Positions 1-10,663 of a stretch of DNA of 50,193 bases are shown piece after piece. Where the stretch lies: assembly GCA_001579985.1 (NCBI GenBank), contig LRSR01004201.1, positions 1 through 50,193 on the forward strand, given 5' to 3'. How positions within the stretch are numbered: the stretch's first letter is position 1; each line of letters opens with the position of its first letter. This DNA is from Hypsibius dujardini. Taxonomy: Eukaryota; Tardigrada; Eutardigrada; Parachela; Hypsibiidae. Position numbers and translations under genes: made by a program. Below the pieces are notes generated by a model. That model did not search any database, was not told the DNA's origin, and was given only the letters and a program-made list of their open reading frames with translations.

Positions 1-614
1 TAACGTGAGGGTTTGCCCAAATCCGTCAGCAAGGAGGCAATTTGGCACGAACTGCACGCTGCACCGGGTCAGTTGACAGGTTCCGTGATGCAGCTCGCCC
101 ATCTTCGGGCATTGTCGTTGCATGCCACGATTCGTTAGGGTGGGAAATGTTATTAATTTAGTGAAGCATCAAAGTGGAACGTGCAATGTTGGTTTGGCTG
201 CAAGTGCACGACCCACTCATTACCGTCTACGACATGGAGGGAATCGAAATCCTACGACAAAAAGAGCTCTTTCACACAATGAAAAGGGTTCGACCGGATG
301 CTGGGAAGTGCGTGAATGGATCGTCAAGAGTCCTGCATGTACTTGACCACACACCCCCGTTTGGCGGTACATTCCCTGTTATGCACGTAATGGTCAGCAA
401 GGTAAAGGACTCCGCATTCACGCCGGCCACGCTTTGTCGACGTGGCTGAATGGAAAGAGGAAGTTTGGCTTCGGACCGCTGTCCGCGTTTCAAAAGACGG
501 TACTATACTGTAGCCAAGTCTGCATGAATAGGCTCATATCACCTATATAGTACATGATAGGCATAGGCAAATAAGGACATCAGAGATATTTTATCGTAAT
601 TTTTATTTTAAAAA
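1..614. other. Region without a recognisable gene
   Basis: Nothing here could be assigned. Short open frames exist on both strands (for example a 91-codon frame at 174-449), but they overlap each other, show no family motif and have no convincing splice partners. Flanking sequence lies outside the window, so an exon of an off-window gene cannot be excluded. Confidence 0.4.
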
Positions 615-873
615 CAGTAATAGTAATAGTAATAGTAATAGTAATAGTAATAGTAATAGTAATAGTAATAATAATACTAATACTAAAAGTAATAGTAATA
701 GTAATAGTAATAGTAATAGTAATAGTAATAGTAATAGTAATACTAATACTAATAGTAATACTAATACGTAATAGTAATAGTAATACTAATACTAATACTA
801 ATAGTAATAGTAATAGTAATAGTAATAGTAATAGTAATAGTAATAGTAATAGTACTAAGGATAATAATAGCAA
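615..873. repeat. AATAGT hexanucleotide microsatellite
   Basis: About 260 bp of the unit AATAGT with interspersed AATACT variants and a few breaks. It produces an artificial open frame of Leu/Val/Ile/Thr runs on the minus strand, which should not be taken as a gene. Confidence 0.9.
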
Positions 874-1696
874 TAAAAACAGTTTATCTTAATGGTTTTT
901 GTAAATAGTAATAGTAATGAGAATTATATTATTAACAGCAGTGTGGAAATTTTAGCTTAATATTTGTTTTTAAATGGTGATTAAAATAGGGGTAATATTA
1001 GCAATAAAGATATTTTATTGTAATATTTAAAAACAGTAACCTTTTTTTTCTCCAGTGCCTTGTGGGTGTAAGGCAAACAACCTACGCTGCCTATAATGCC
1101 CCCTTGCGACAAGCTTAACGAAATTGACAGACAACTCATCTGTTTCCATCAGGATCAAATTTTTCTGTGCATACAATTCCAGGGTCGCGCTCGTCCCTCG
1201 TAAAGCTCCTTGCTAATAAAGGAGGGATCTCAAACGCTTGATGGTTCTTCCTGTGGGAACATGCGTGGTATGCGGGGGGAGGGAGGGAATGGGTGAGGGT
1301 GAGGGTGGACTGGTAAATATTCACCGGGGATCAAAGAAAGCGCCAGTTTTCAATGCCTCGGAGGACTTAAGATCTGCCTGGATCGAAGTCATGTTGTCTC
1401 TCAGCCATGGGCTATTATTTCTTCGGCGCCAGGACGAATCGAAATTGGAAAATGGGGCACGCGCGGCAAAACGGGCGCGGAGAGCTGAACAGTTCCGATT
1501 GTTTGCTAAGCCTTTGTTCGCGTACCAATTTCGCAGCCGAGTTGGATGCGAGCACCAAGCTGAATACTACAACATCACCGATCAGACCAAGTTGACAAGC
1601 ATTATGAGCATTCGTGTCCACATTAAAGCGGGACACTGGCGAGCAGCTGGGAGAAGAGAGGAAACAGTCGGGCCGAATGACCAACAGTTACACTCA

Positions 1697-1803
1697 TGGC
1701 CACAATACTAGATGTGCGGCTCAAACTCGGGCCACCTAATTTTGCTTTCGCCCAGCTAAAGAGTGGTTCGAATTCTGTCACCCAGTAATCTGACCACGTG
1801 TGT
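1697..1803 (-). repeat. Dispersed repeat copy, partner of 13233-13347
   Basis: This stretch carries GGCTCAAACTCGGGCCAC followed by a segment ending AAAGAGTGGTTCGAATTCTG. The same order is found in reverse complement inside a PTCD1 intron at 13233-13347, and a weaker relative lies near 30487-30550. It directly abuts the foldback at 1804-1926, so the two may form one composite element. Confidence 0.6.
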
Positions 1804-1926
1804 ACTGTAGAATGCCGCACAGTTGAGGGGAGCGGCGTTCGGTTAAACAGAACACTCAATAACTTTGCCCATATGTGTTCTGTTTAACCGAACGCCAATC
1901 CCCTCAGCTGTGCGGCATTCTACAGT
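1804..1926. mobile_element. Foldback (MITE-like) element
   Basis: Two arms of about 50 bp are near-perfect reverse complements: the left begins CTGTAGAATGCCGCACAG and the right ends in its complement CTGTGCGGCATTCTACAG. A short loop separates them. There is no coding capacity, so a non-autonomous palindromic element is the likely identity. Confidence 0.7.
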
Positions 1927-3554
1927 CAGCTGCGAACGACGGCGGAAAAGTGAAGCTTGACGAGGGATCATGACCAGATAAAAGGTCCAATTGGCCAGGC
2001 CATGTGGATTTGGTTTTCCGAACCCTCTGCCCGAGTATCCGCTGTGTCGAAGAAAACAAGGCTTATAAGCTTGGCAATCAAACAATCCACCTTCCCTAAC
2101 CTCAATAAAGTAGTATTCAGTACCGTTCTTGAATAATAGACAAACATAAAGCTCGATTCTCTGCCGCTAAAATAAAGAACAATAACTTCTCTTTATGGGA
2201 ATTCGTTCAGCAAGCGCTGATGAGAACCGGGAAAATAGAGGCAACATCGCTTGTAATCATCACCCTCACGCTAGTGCCAATAGTAATTCACCATGTTAAC
2301 GAATTCCAATGTCTAAGATTTCGTTAGAAAGAGAAGTGAATTTGCTATTTCGAAGTGAATTTCATAATCGCGGAAGGTAAAAAATCACAATCTAGGTCAA
2401 TGCGGCCACATGTTACAGGCCAAGGCCAGTACGTAATGTTCAATAAGGATAGTCAGCTTGTGTGAGGTGATCTGTTAACGTAGACTGCGGTCCGCCATAA
2501 AGTGGTAGACCTGTGAGTTGGTTTTTCGGTCGGTCGGTGTGACTTTTTCACCAGCTTTTGGCGGACGATCGATCTAGTTGGTGGATCGTTTCGGAGTGAG
2601 TGAAGTTCGGACTTGGCTGGATGTGGTCAGCTCGACTGTGGCGGATCTTTATAGTAAAGGTGTCGATCGTGAGTCTGTTTGGTTATAGCACTGGACGATT
2701 AACGTTTCATTTTTATTTAGAGTAAAGACGACTATAATGCGTCGTGAGCGCTCCACTGATTGACAGTCTATTCCTCTACCGAGTCTTGCCCGTTAGCTAT
2801 CTCGACCGACGGGGAGGACACACCATTTGGACCAACTGTTCACCATGGGGATCTACTGCTTACCAATCAGGCTGATTCGACCATTAACATTCAGGCTGAC
2901 CGTCGATCAATCGATTGTTTCGCTAGATTCAGGTACCAACTGGATTGACGTAATGGTCAGTCGAACCGTACAAAGACCTTGCCGATCGGCCTTTCACCGC
3001 TTGGGTTGAACGCCACGAGGTCCTTCCGCTGTGCCCTTTGCATAGACGGTCTACCCCTGATGGAGGAGGACCGACCATCTGCTACTTAAAATTTAATCAC
3101 CCACCAATTAAAAAGGCAAGTACTTTCAAACGGTATCTACGTAACCTTGGCTTGTTCGGTGCATATTGCTACCCCCTTGCCGGTTTATAACAGACGACCA
3201 CCCTCACGACCAGCACCCACTTATTTTCATTTAACGTGAATCTTTATGCCACCTGGTTCTCGACCATTCGGGCGATGTCGATCACCTATCGTTTTGGTTT
3301 CATTCTTCAAACTTTTTCTGGTCTTTTGAAACATCTCTCTGCACACAAACACGAGCATTCCTATTACTGCTTGCGCCACCTGCCGTTTGGTGCTGCACAA
3401 TCCGACCGGCAGTAAGGTACGGCCAAGGCCCAACAACAACTACATGAACTATCATAGAGCAACTGAATCGGATTTTTCGCTGCGACTCTACAGGAGCGCT
3501 CATAATCGTAAAACTTGATTCTAGAAGGAAGCAAAAAAGCCGATTCAGTTACCC
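1927..3554. other. Region without a recognisable gene
   Basis: About 1.6 kb with short unrelated open frames on both strands, none over about 80 codons and none with a recognisable motif. No convincing exon chain or RNA gene was seen. Confidence 0.4.
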
Positions 3555-3782
3555 ATGGTACTACGGTCACCCTATGGTACTACAATCACCCTATGGTACT
3601 GTGGTCACCCTATGGTACTACGGTCACCCTATGGCACTACGGTCACCCTATGGTACTATAATCACCCTATGGCACTATGGTCACCCTATGGTACTATAAT
3701 CACCCTATGGTACTATAATTACCCTATGGTACTATGGTCACCCTATGGTACTACGGTCACCCTCTGGTACTATGGTCAGAGC
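3555..3782. repeat. 19-bp minisatellite, about 12 copies
   Basis: The unit is ATGGTACTACGGTCACCCT. Copies differ mainly at two central dinucleotides (ACGG, ATAA, ATGG, ACAA), so variants are interspersed along the array. Because 19 is not divisible by 3, the frame through the array cycles and the open frame is accidental. Confidence 0.9.
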
Positions 3783-4436
3783 GCACACGAAAGGATCCTT
3801 TTCTGACCAACTGGAGTGGTCCATTTCACAAGGACACGCCTACAATATTTAACTATTTATCCGGGCAGACGACAAGATATAGTCGTAGTACTTACTATAT
3901 GGGCAGCCCGAGTTTCCCGAGGGTGGGATAGGTCGCGAGCATTCCGTGTTCTCATTCACCCGGTATTTCACTCGTTGATTCCTGCAGCTGTCCGGTTCAT
4001 CACAAGCTTCAGCGATCAGTTGGAACAAACGGCACAGGTGGCGTTTAAGCAGCCCATAAATCCAAAAACAGCACTTAATTTACGAGCCCTAAAGCTGGTG
4101 CGAGTACAACTTTCACTCAGTTCAGTCAGCTGGAGTAGTGCCGGCCGTATTGTGCTGACCCATGGTTCTCTATTACCCGCTAGGGGGTTGTCTTTTCCAG
4201 TCGATAAATAATATTGTCCTCCCAATAACAGAATATCTGGCAGCACCAGTTTTCCAGTTGGTTCTGCTCATAATTTCAAAATTGTTTGCCTGTATATGTA
4301 AGTGGACATTATGTGTCAGTGAGGTCTAGTTCTTCCCGTACTGCCCAAACTATCGCACACATCAATCAAAATGTCGTTCGGTGCTAGAGTTTTTACTTGA
4401 TCCGTGACAAGTATAAAGAGTCAAATCCAAGTGCCG
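3783..4436. other. Region without a recognisable gene
   Basis: A 131-codon frame lies at 3816-4211, but it shows no recognisable motif, and a competing frame lies on the other strand. No function is assigned. Confidence 0.35.
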
Positions 4437-4649
4437 CACTGAAGCAGTACCATAGACGCGTCTTGACCTTCCGGTACGGGGGGGGGGCAAGATTTTAGTA
4501 AAAATCCAAAGGGGGGAGCATTAGTATGATTTTGCTATTTTTACTCTATAAAACGTCAGGGGGTACCCTTGGGTCACTTTTTCGATTTCGGACGGGGGGG
4601 GGGCAATTGCCCACATGCCACCCCCTAGTACGCGCCACTGAAGCAGTAC
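4437..4649. mobile_element. Short insertion flanked by 14-bp direct repeats
   Basis: CACTGAAGCAGTAC occurs exactly at 4437-4450 and again at 4636-4649, flanking about 185 bp. The insert contains G-runs near 4480 and 4597, a GGGGGGAGC segment, and ends ATGCCACCCCCTAGTACGCGC. Identical 14-bp flanks suggest a target-site duplication of the length typical for LINE/SINE-type retroposition. No coding capacity is present, so a truncated or non-autonomous copy is inferred. Confidence 0.55.
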
Positions 4650-5120
4650 AGTTTGTTCTCCCCAGAATATCATAAACGGTAATGCCGAATTATTTACGAT
4701 TGCTTAGTGAAGAGTATGACGACGCCTGTTCTGGCTGGGGACTCTCTCCAGGGGATGGACGTACGGCACTCCGAGTAGTACCTCCAACGAGGAACGTTAC
4801 AGTACGTGATATAATGGTTTTTGCCCTAGTTGACCAGCCACAGATTGTCGATGTATTGCAATTTGTATAGAAAGAACCAATCATTACTAAGGATCCGGCT
4901 TGTTCATGCAAATCTCGGATTCGGGTACGACAGCTCTACGAAAAAAACAGTGAGATTCTCAAACGCAAACATATTGCGTATTTATCATTTATATATATAT
5001 AAACCTCAGCCCTTGTATATAAACCTCAGCCCTTGATCTGTTTGTTGCAAAGGCTGATCGGTTATTCTCATTGGCGAGCCTACTTAACTGTTTTGGTGCT
5101 GTGTTACTGTATCACACAAA

Positions 5121-5182
5121 AACTGGTGGTGCTGGTGGTGCTGGTGGTGCTGGTGGTGCTGGTGGTGCTGGTGGTGCTGGTG
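5121..5182. repeat. GGTGGTGCT nonanucleotide array
   Basis: About seven perfect copies of a 9-bp unit lie about 250 bp upstream of the tetraspanin start. No coding role is supported. Confidence 0.85.
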
Positions 5183-5427
5183 GCTTCTAAAACGAACCCG
5201 TTACGAGAACTTACCTTACCTGCAGACGACCGATAAGCTCAGCGGGATGTGAAAAAAGGTAAGTCGATGCTCGTGGACAAGCTGTCCGAAAAATTGACAA
5301 TAATTTCTTACGCTTGACCGAACACTGTTGTGCCAAGGATGCAATCGAGTGACTTCCTGCTACATGTGTTTGTGGCCATTTCTACTGGTATTAAATGGGT
5401 TGCCCCCTTCGCATGTGGATTTGACGG

Positions 5428-6011
5428 ATGGCTTCGCCGGAAGAGTATCCACACACGACACATTTAATGGCCATGACCCTTTCGAATGCCTCGAATGACC
5501 GGAAGTACACCAGATGTATCTCGCACGGCCTTCTCCGGCGTGTCAACTTGCTGTTGTGCTTTCTTTGTATTCTCATCGGAGTGGTGGGCTTCGGGTTCGC
5601 CTTTACCGGGACACTAAAGGGATATGGCGGCAAACAGGCGACGCCAAGTCTAACGGCAATGATGGGATTGCATATTGGAATAGTTACAGCCGGATGTTTG
5701 GGACTGGCTGGATTGGCGCAGTCCTCGCGGCCCCAACTGTATTGTTCGGGTGCGCTAATGTTGATTAGCTCATTGGCGTTTGTGGGACTGGCGGTCTGCG
5801 CTCATCGTTCCCACAACGAGATGGCAAGGAGAGTGATCGAAGGAGTGGAGATCCATATGGAAAACTATGGCGAAGGAAGCTTCCCCTCGTATATGAACAT
5901 GAGCGAGTAAGCGATTGTGGACTTTGCTGTCTGTTTTTCTTTTTTCCGTCTGTCTATTTATCTATTTATATGTGTATCAAGTTGCCTGCCTGCCTGCCCT
6001 CCTGCCTGCCC

Positions 6012-6062
<51 letters not shown>

Positions 6063-6856
6063 TATCTGTCTACATGTCTGTCTGTCTGTCTGTGTCTGTC
6101 TGTCTGTCTGTATGTTTGTCTGTCAGTCATTCTGGCTGACTATTTGTCTGATTATGACTGTCTGTCTGATTGTTCGTCTATCTGACTGTCTTTCTGCATG
6201 TTTGAATGCCTGTTCCTTTATCTATGTATTTATCAGTTTGTGCGTTGATTTATCTATTTGTCTACCTGCCTGTTTATCTGCCTGTCCGTCCATCTGTCTG
6301 TTTGTCTGCCTGTTTCGCAGTCTTTTCGTGCTGTCTGTCTGTCGTCTACTTGCAGGAATGACGCGAACCTCGACAAAATTCAAAAAGATTTAACCTGCTG
6401 CGGAAGTACTTCCCCGGTCACCTGGAAATACTTCAAATACGGAGTGAGTGTTAGATATCTCCATCACTTGGTTCGCAAGAAGAGCCTTTTGCACGTAGCA
6501 CGTATGCCTCGTTGATTCCCCAATGTCATATTCCTTCCTGGTCTTTGCAGAAAATTCCCCACTCCTGCTGTTATTCCTCTCGGGATTGTGTATTCGTCAA
6601 TCACTTGAACCTCACTTTCGATGTAGGTTTTTCCTGTTGCGGGATCATCATGAAAGAGAAAATACTGTACGAATACGAGTGGTAACATGTTAATGCATTG
6701 CAGGCTACGCTACAGCATCTGACGAAATATAACAGAAAACACCGACTAATCTTTCACGAAATAGGATGTTCAACGATGATACTACGTCAATATGGAGAAA
6801 AAAACATGACAATCGTTGCATGTGCTGGTACGATTCATCGGCCGATAGGCAGGCAT

Positions 6857-6905
<49 letters not shown>

Positions 6906-7078
6906 GACAGACAGCAGAACACACACAGAGAAGAGACAGGAGTAACTGTTACAACCGTGATCATTACTCATTTCACGACGAATCAACTATTTTGGCAGGA
7001 TCGGCTGCGACCTTCCTCTTTCTGGTGTTTGTCGCCCTCTTTATCTTTACTTGCACGTCCTTGACTGTCGGTCTTTAG
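5428..7078 (+). CDS. Tetraspanin family membrane protein
   Basis: Five exons (5428-5906, 6356-6443, 6551-6622, 6704-6827, 6999-7078) join in phase to give 280 residues. Hydrophobic segments at about 41-60, 77-98 and 106-125, and a last one at about 249-273, give the four-pass tetraspanin layout. The large extracellular loop carries the diagnostic CCG at 174-176, a second CC pair at 195-196 (IPHSCC), and Cys202 and Cys235, the six-cysteine pattern. Tetraspanins organise membrane microdomains with integrins and other partners. The subfamily cannot be named from sequence alone. The first ATG of the long exon was chosen; Met14 and Met16 are in-frame alternatives. Introns 1 and 4 contain CCTG/TCTG and CAGA arrays. 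Confidence 0.85.
5985..6135. repeat. (CCTG)n then (TCTG)n array in tetraspanin intron 1
   Basis: A pyrimidine-rich tetranucleotide tract that switches from CCTG to TCTG units. It decays into scattered TCTG/TATCTG words that reach the intron 1 acceptor at 6355. Confidence 0.9.
6858..6913. repeat. (CAGA)n array in tetraspanin intron 4
   Basis: About 14 CAGA units. Relative to the transcript this is the purine-rich orientation, opposite to the array in intron 1 of the same gene. Confidence 0.9.
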
Positions 7079-7210
7079 AGATCGCTATACGTGAAAGTAC
7101 AAGTTAAGAAACACACGGTTTTATACGCTTGTAAATGCTTCAGTTCGACATATTGGTTTTGATGGATAATGTTGTAGAGCACATGCCACAAATGTATAAT
7201 CTAACAGCAC

Positions 7211-7216
7211 AATAAA
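7211..7216 (+). terminator. Polyadenylation signal AATAAA of the tetraspanin gene
   Basis: A canonical AATAAA lies about 135 nt after the stop codon. The same stretch is about 130 bp beyond the stop of the convergent JmjC gene, so the two 3' ends are close and may overlap. Confidence 0.55.
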
Positions 7217-7346
7217 ACACTAAAAATACTAAAAGTGCTGACTGTATGAACGTATTTCACATACAAAACGTATGACACTCATAAGTATCGGGAACAAAGT
7301 CAAATCACAGAGGAAGGAGCAGTAATTGGCCATCCGGAATGTCAAA

Positions 7347-7734
7347 TTAGTCGTATTCTGATCCAATCGTAATACTTATTTCGTCGCCCAAGATGGTGGT
7401 CCCGTGGTACCAAGTGTCAGTATCCAGAACAACTGCAACCATACATACGGGTATATCTACATAATAGTAGCTCTTTATAACGAAAAGTCATCGGATGACA
7501 AAACACAAAAACTCACTAATGTCATTCGGATACACAGTGACTTCCATACTGGCGCATTCGAAGTGACATTCACGAGGCGGTTCCAGCGTCCAAACCTTCG
7601 TCCCTTTGATTTGAGCCTGCCAGGAAGGTTTCCCAACGTTGTCAATCTGAAGACCAAGAATGAAAAATACATCACCAAGAACGGTGACAAAGTGCCTTTG
7701 CATTTAGATTTGTTGTCACTGCCTGCCTGTCTCC

Positions 7735-7776
<42 letters not shown>

Positions 7777-9220
7777 GACCCACCTATGTACTTAAATGCA
7801 TGGGTGCGACAGCAACGATTACAAACCCCAAGACTCACATGAATATTTGCTCCATTACCCGAACGGCCCATAAAAATCCAATCCAACCGACTGCTAGCCG
7901 ATCCAGCCGGTAGAAACGTCGGCGGGGTGTAGTGATCTCTCAGGACAGTCGCGACGGAGACATCGCAGTTGCTCCATCCGACGTACCACGTCTGGTTGAA
8001 GCGTTCCTTCGACATCGTCAGCACATCCCGCAGATTGGCAAACTCTGTCTTATACTTGAAGAACTGACAGTGCTCCGCTACCACATCCAACGAGCCGGGA
8101 AATTCGTCCAGATAAAGATGCCGCAGAAAGTCGAAGGAGAACACCTTCGAGGCCGTCCAATCGCGGAGCGCGCCCCTCACCACTAGAGGACGCGACGTGT
8201 ACGCATAGGTTTTGGTGAACTGCTCCACGGACATGTCCCGAGAAATGTCCACTCTGGTCACATTCCGGCAAACTACACAAAAGTAGTGAAAATAATTACA
8301 ACCAACACACTGTCAACTGTGAACATAACAAACAAACGGCTTAGCACTAGTACCAGTATCAGAGAAGTAAACCAACCAACCTGGATGGCAACAAATGATC
8401 ACACCACACAGCAAAAAAAGGCACGTCAATCAATCAATCGATCCAAGAATCAAATCCAATTGATTGATATAAACAATAGCAATCCGATTCATCAATCAAT
8501 CAATCAATCAATCACCAAACAATCATTGATAAGGTTAGTTGCCGCTGCTGCGACTGTAACTAATTTGATCAATTTAACTGCAACAATGTTATGTTCATTA
8601 AGATTTGTACAATTTGAGTGATTATCCTAAAGATCAATCGCTTTAAAAGCTAAGAAAATGCGATCCTGCAACCATAACCTGATTGTCGGATGGATTTCAC
8701 ACTGATTCAATGAATATACAGAACATCTAATCAGACAATCAACGACTCAAGCACTGCACTGAATAAATATGCCAGATTGTTCTATGGAAATACCCGAATT
8801 ACCGCATGACCGCCATGACGTTGTCTCAACTTGACTCAGCAGAAATTGTTCGTAATTACCGGAGCAATCCACGGGAGATCGGAAGATTTCCGTCATCTTG
8901 GCCGGCCCACGGAGGAAGCAGGGGCTGTTGGGATTCTCCGGCTCTCCATAGCCGAGTGCGTGAATGCTTGCGACTGTGAAATGCGGGAAAAACGCGGTCA
9001 AGCAATACGCAAGCACGGCAGAGCAGGCGACGAGGAAAGCGAGAATCAGACAACGCTTTGAGGTTGTTGTGGCCGTCGGCGTGAATTTGCAATCCCTGGC
9101 ACTGGCAGACACTTCCAACAAACGTTCTAAATCCGGGAGCAGTTTCATTTCTCCTTCCGTCGGCTTGAGGCGGCCGATTTCATCGTAGAGCTTTTGTAAA
9201 TCCTCGGCGACATTTGCCAT
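7347..9220 (-). CDS. Membrane-anchored JmjC/cupin-like oxygenase
   Basis: Four exons (9220-8860, 8272-7839, 7646-7517, 7432-7347) give 336 residues. A cytosolic N-terminus is followed by one hydrophobic segment at about 57-77, predicting a type II membrane protein with a lumenal or extracellular catalytic domain. The domain shows the iron ligands His265-Ile-Asp267 (His265 ends exon 2) and the distal His318 in TDTWYH, with SWQAQIKGTKVW between them and SITIGSEYD at the end. This is the layout of Fe(II)/2-oxoglutarate JmjC hydroxylases. The overall plan recalls JMJD8-type secretory-pathway cupins, but the HxD...H triad is complete. The substrate is unknown. Intron 2 holds a TCTG array and intron 1 holds ATCA repeats. 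Confidence 0.8.
7736..7774. repeat. (GTCT)n array in JmjC intron 2
   Basis: About nine perfect units, purine-rich (CAGA) on the transcribed minus strand, lying between the exon carrying His265 and the exon carrying Asp267. Confidence 0.9.
8422..8512. repeat. ATCA/TCAA tetranucleotide tracts in JmjC intron 1
   Basis: Two short runs of ATCA units separated by related sequence. The same word recurs in many introns and spacers of this window. Confidence 0.8.
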
Positions 9221-9332
9221 TTCTTTAGAAGTCTCAATTTATATACCGATATTCACAATAATGACGCATCATACAAGTGGTAATCCGCACACACAAAAAA
9301 AAACAAGAAAAGCTTCGATCCTCCGGGAGGGG

Positions 9333-9669
9333 AAGGTATGTGCGTTGATTTCGAATGTCTTATACAGTAGTTGACTGATTGGTTGATCAACCTAAACCCT
9401 TCGACTGAGTATGTGAGGGGGAGGTTGTGTGTAGATTCCGAATGTCTTATACAGTAGTTGACTGATTGGTTGATCAACCTAACCCTTCGACTGAGTATGT
9501 GAGGGAGAAGTATGTGCGTTGATTCCGAATGTCTTATACAGTAGTTGACTGATTGGTTGATCAACCTAAACCCTTCGACTGAGTATGTGAGGGGGAGGTT
9601 GTGTGTAGATTCCGAATGTCTTATACCGTAGTTGACTGATTGGTTGATCAACCTAAACCTTCGACTGAG
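9333..9669. repeat. 87-bp tandem array with alternating units
   Basis: The landmark CGAATGTCTTATAC occurs at 9352, 9439, 9526 and 9613, spaced exactly 87 bp. Units alternate between a GGTATGTGCGTTGATT form and a GGTTGTGTGTAGATT form, so the array is a pair of roughly 174-bp dimers. Each unit has GTTGACTGATTGGTTGATC, close to self-complementary words. Confidence 0.9.
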
Positions 9670-9929
9670 TCCTTATGATTTAGCGCCATGTTCTGTTGCC
9701 TAGTGGTAAAGGTTCTACTGAATTAGTCAATGTTCCTTCGAGTATCAAGCAGTTCTTTTTAATCATCGCTCTTACAATTAGCCGTGCAGCTAATCTGTCT
9801 TCCATCACTACCACGGCTGTGAGGAAGACCTGTAAAACTGAATTGCCAAGCACAAGTTTCCTGTTGGGAGCGGTCAAAACATTCTCTCTGTGTAGAGACA
9901 TTTACGCCGACACAAAATGTATTACACAA

Positions 9930-10040
9930 GTGGCAAAAATCTTGCGCTGACCGAATTAAGCACTTTAACTCGACGGCGCTGCACAACAGCCATGCAACGA
10001 GTGTAATGGCTCAACTCGGTTAGCGCAAGGTTTTTGCCAC
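9930..10040. mobile_element. Foldback element, GTGGCAAAA...TTTTGCCAC family
   Basis: A 111-bp palindrome. The left arm GTGGCAAAAATCTTGCGCT pairs with the right arm AGCGCAAGGTTTTTGCCAC, and GAATTAAGCACTTTAACTCG and its partner extend the pairing towards a short loop. Close copies lie at 15021-15130, 41846-41959 and 42481-42590. No coding capacity; a palindromic MITE is inferred. Confidence 0.75.
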
Positions 10041-10234
10041 GTGAGTAGTTCAGTATCACTTGCAGTTCAGGCGCGAACCACCTGTAGCATTCATCACTGA
10101 CCAGAGCGTGATCACTTTCTTTCTTTTAGTAAAATCTCACACCTTCTGTACGTATTTCGGATTTTCCCCCCGATTTTATGTTCAATCTATTGAAAATTCC
10201 GAAACGGCGGTCAAAACTCTTCGTCAATCCATGA

Positions 10235-10411
10235 AAACTCGAACACTCAAGAGCTCGAAACGAGGCACACTCAAGAACTCGAAACGAGGCACGCTCAAGA
10301 ACTCGAAACGAGGCACGCCCAAGAACTCGAAACGAGACACGCCCAAGAGCTCGAAACGAGGCACGCTCAAGAGCTCGAAACGAGGCACGCTCAAGAACTC
10401 GAAACGAGGCA
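10235..10411. repeat. 24-bp minisatellite, about 7 copies
   Basis: The unit is CTCGAAACGAGGCACGCTCAAGAA with a few substitutions. As 24 is divisible by 3, the array stays open on both strands and makes KNSKRGTL-like repeats in one frame. There is no evidence that it is translated. It sits about 250 bp beyond the PTCD1 stop. Confidence 0.85.
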
Positions 10412-10663
10412 ATTAAGGAACCGTAGGTCTGTTTTCGATCTCCTCTCCGCCAAAAGTATTTCTCTAAATCGTTTTTAAGACTCACTCAATCACACGGGCA
10501 GATGTCAAATTGCAGAAGTCCGCCATACCTTGAAACCAAAACCTTCTACCAAAACAAACCGTCAACTGCTATAAACAAAATGGAAAAAATCACTGGAAAC
10601 ACAGATTTCATCCTGTGCAGACAGTTTCCAAAGGATTAAATTGCAACAGAGCTCATTATTGGT

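Noticed and set aside
580-873. 97-codon open frame of Leu/Val/Ile/Thr runs on the minus strand
   Set aside because: It is a direct translation of the AATAGT microsatellite.
1238-1711. 157-codon open frame
   Set aside because: No recognisable motif, overlapping frames on the other strand, and its 3' end runs into the dispersed repeat.
5915-6393. Long Cys/Leu/Ser-rich frame ([18 protein letters not shown])
   Set aside because: Translation of CCTG/TCTG arrays within tetraspanin intron 1. The same applies to similar frames at other arrays.
7716-8261. JmjC exon read through into (DRQT)n repeats
   Set aside because: The frame past 7839 is intron; the GTGAGT donor there restores the HxD iron motif with the next exon.
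9333-9669. CRISPR-like regular repeat
   Set aside because: Units are tandem with no unique spacers and lie in a eukaryotic genome.
9690-9770. tRNA-like segment (GCCTAGTGGTAAAGG with a CTTCGAGTAT downstream)
   Set aside because: The A-box resemblance is fair, but the B-box is poor and no 7-bp acceptor stem could be formed.
10126-10485. Open frames on both strands with KNSKRGTL or RASFRVLE repeats
   Set aside because: The 24-bp unit is a multiple of three, so every frame without a stop in one unit stays open. No start context, splice partner or family was seen.
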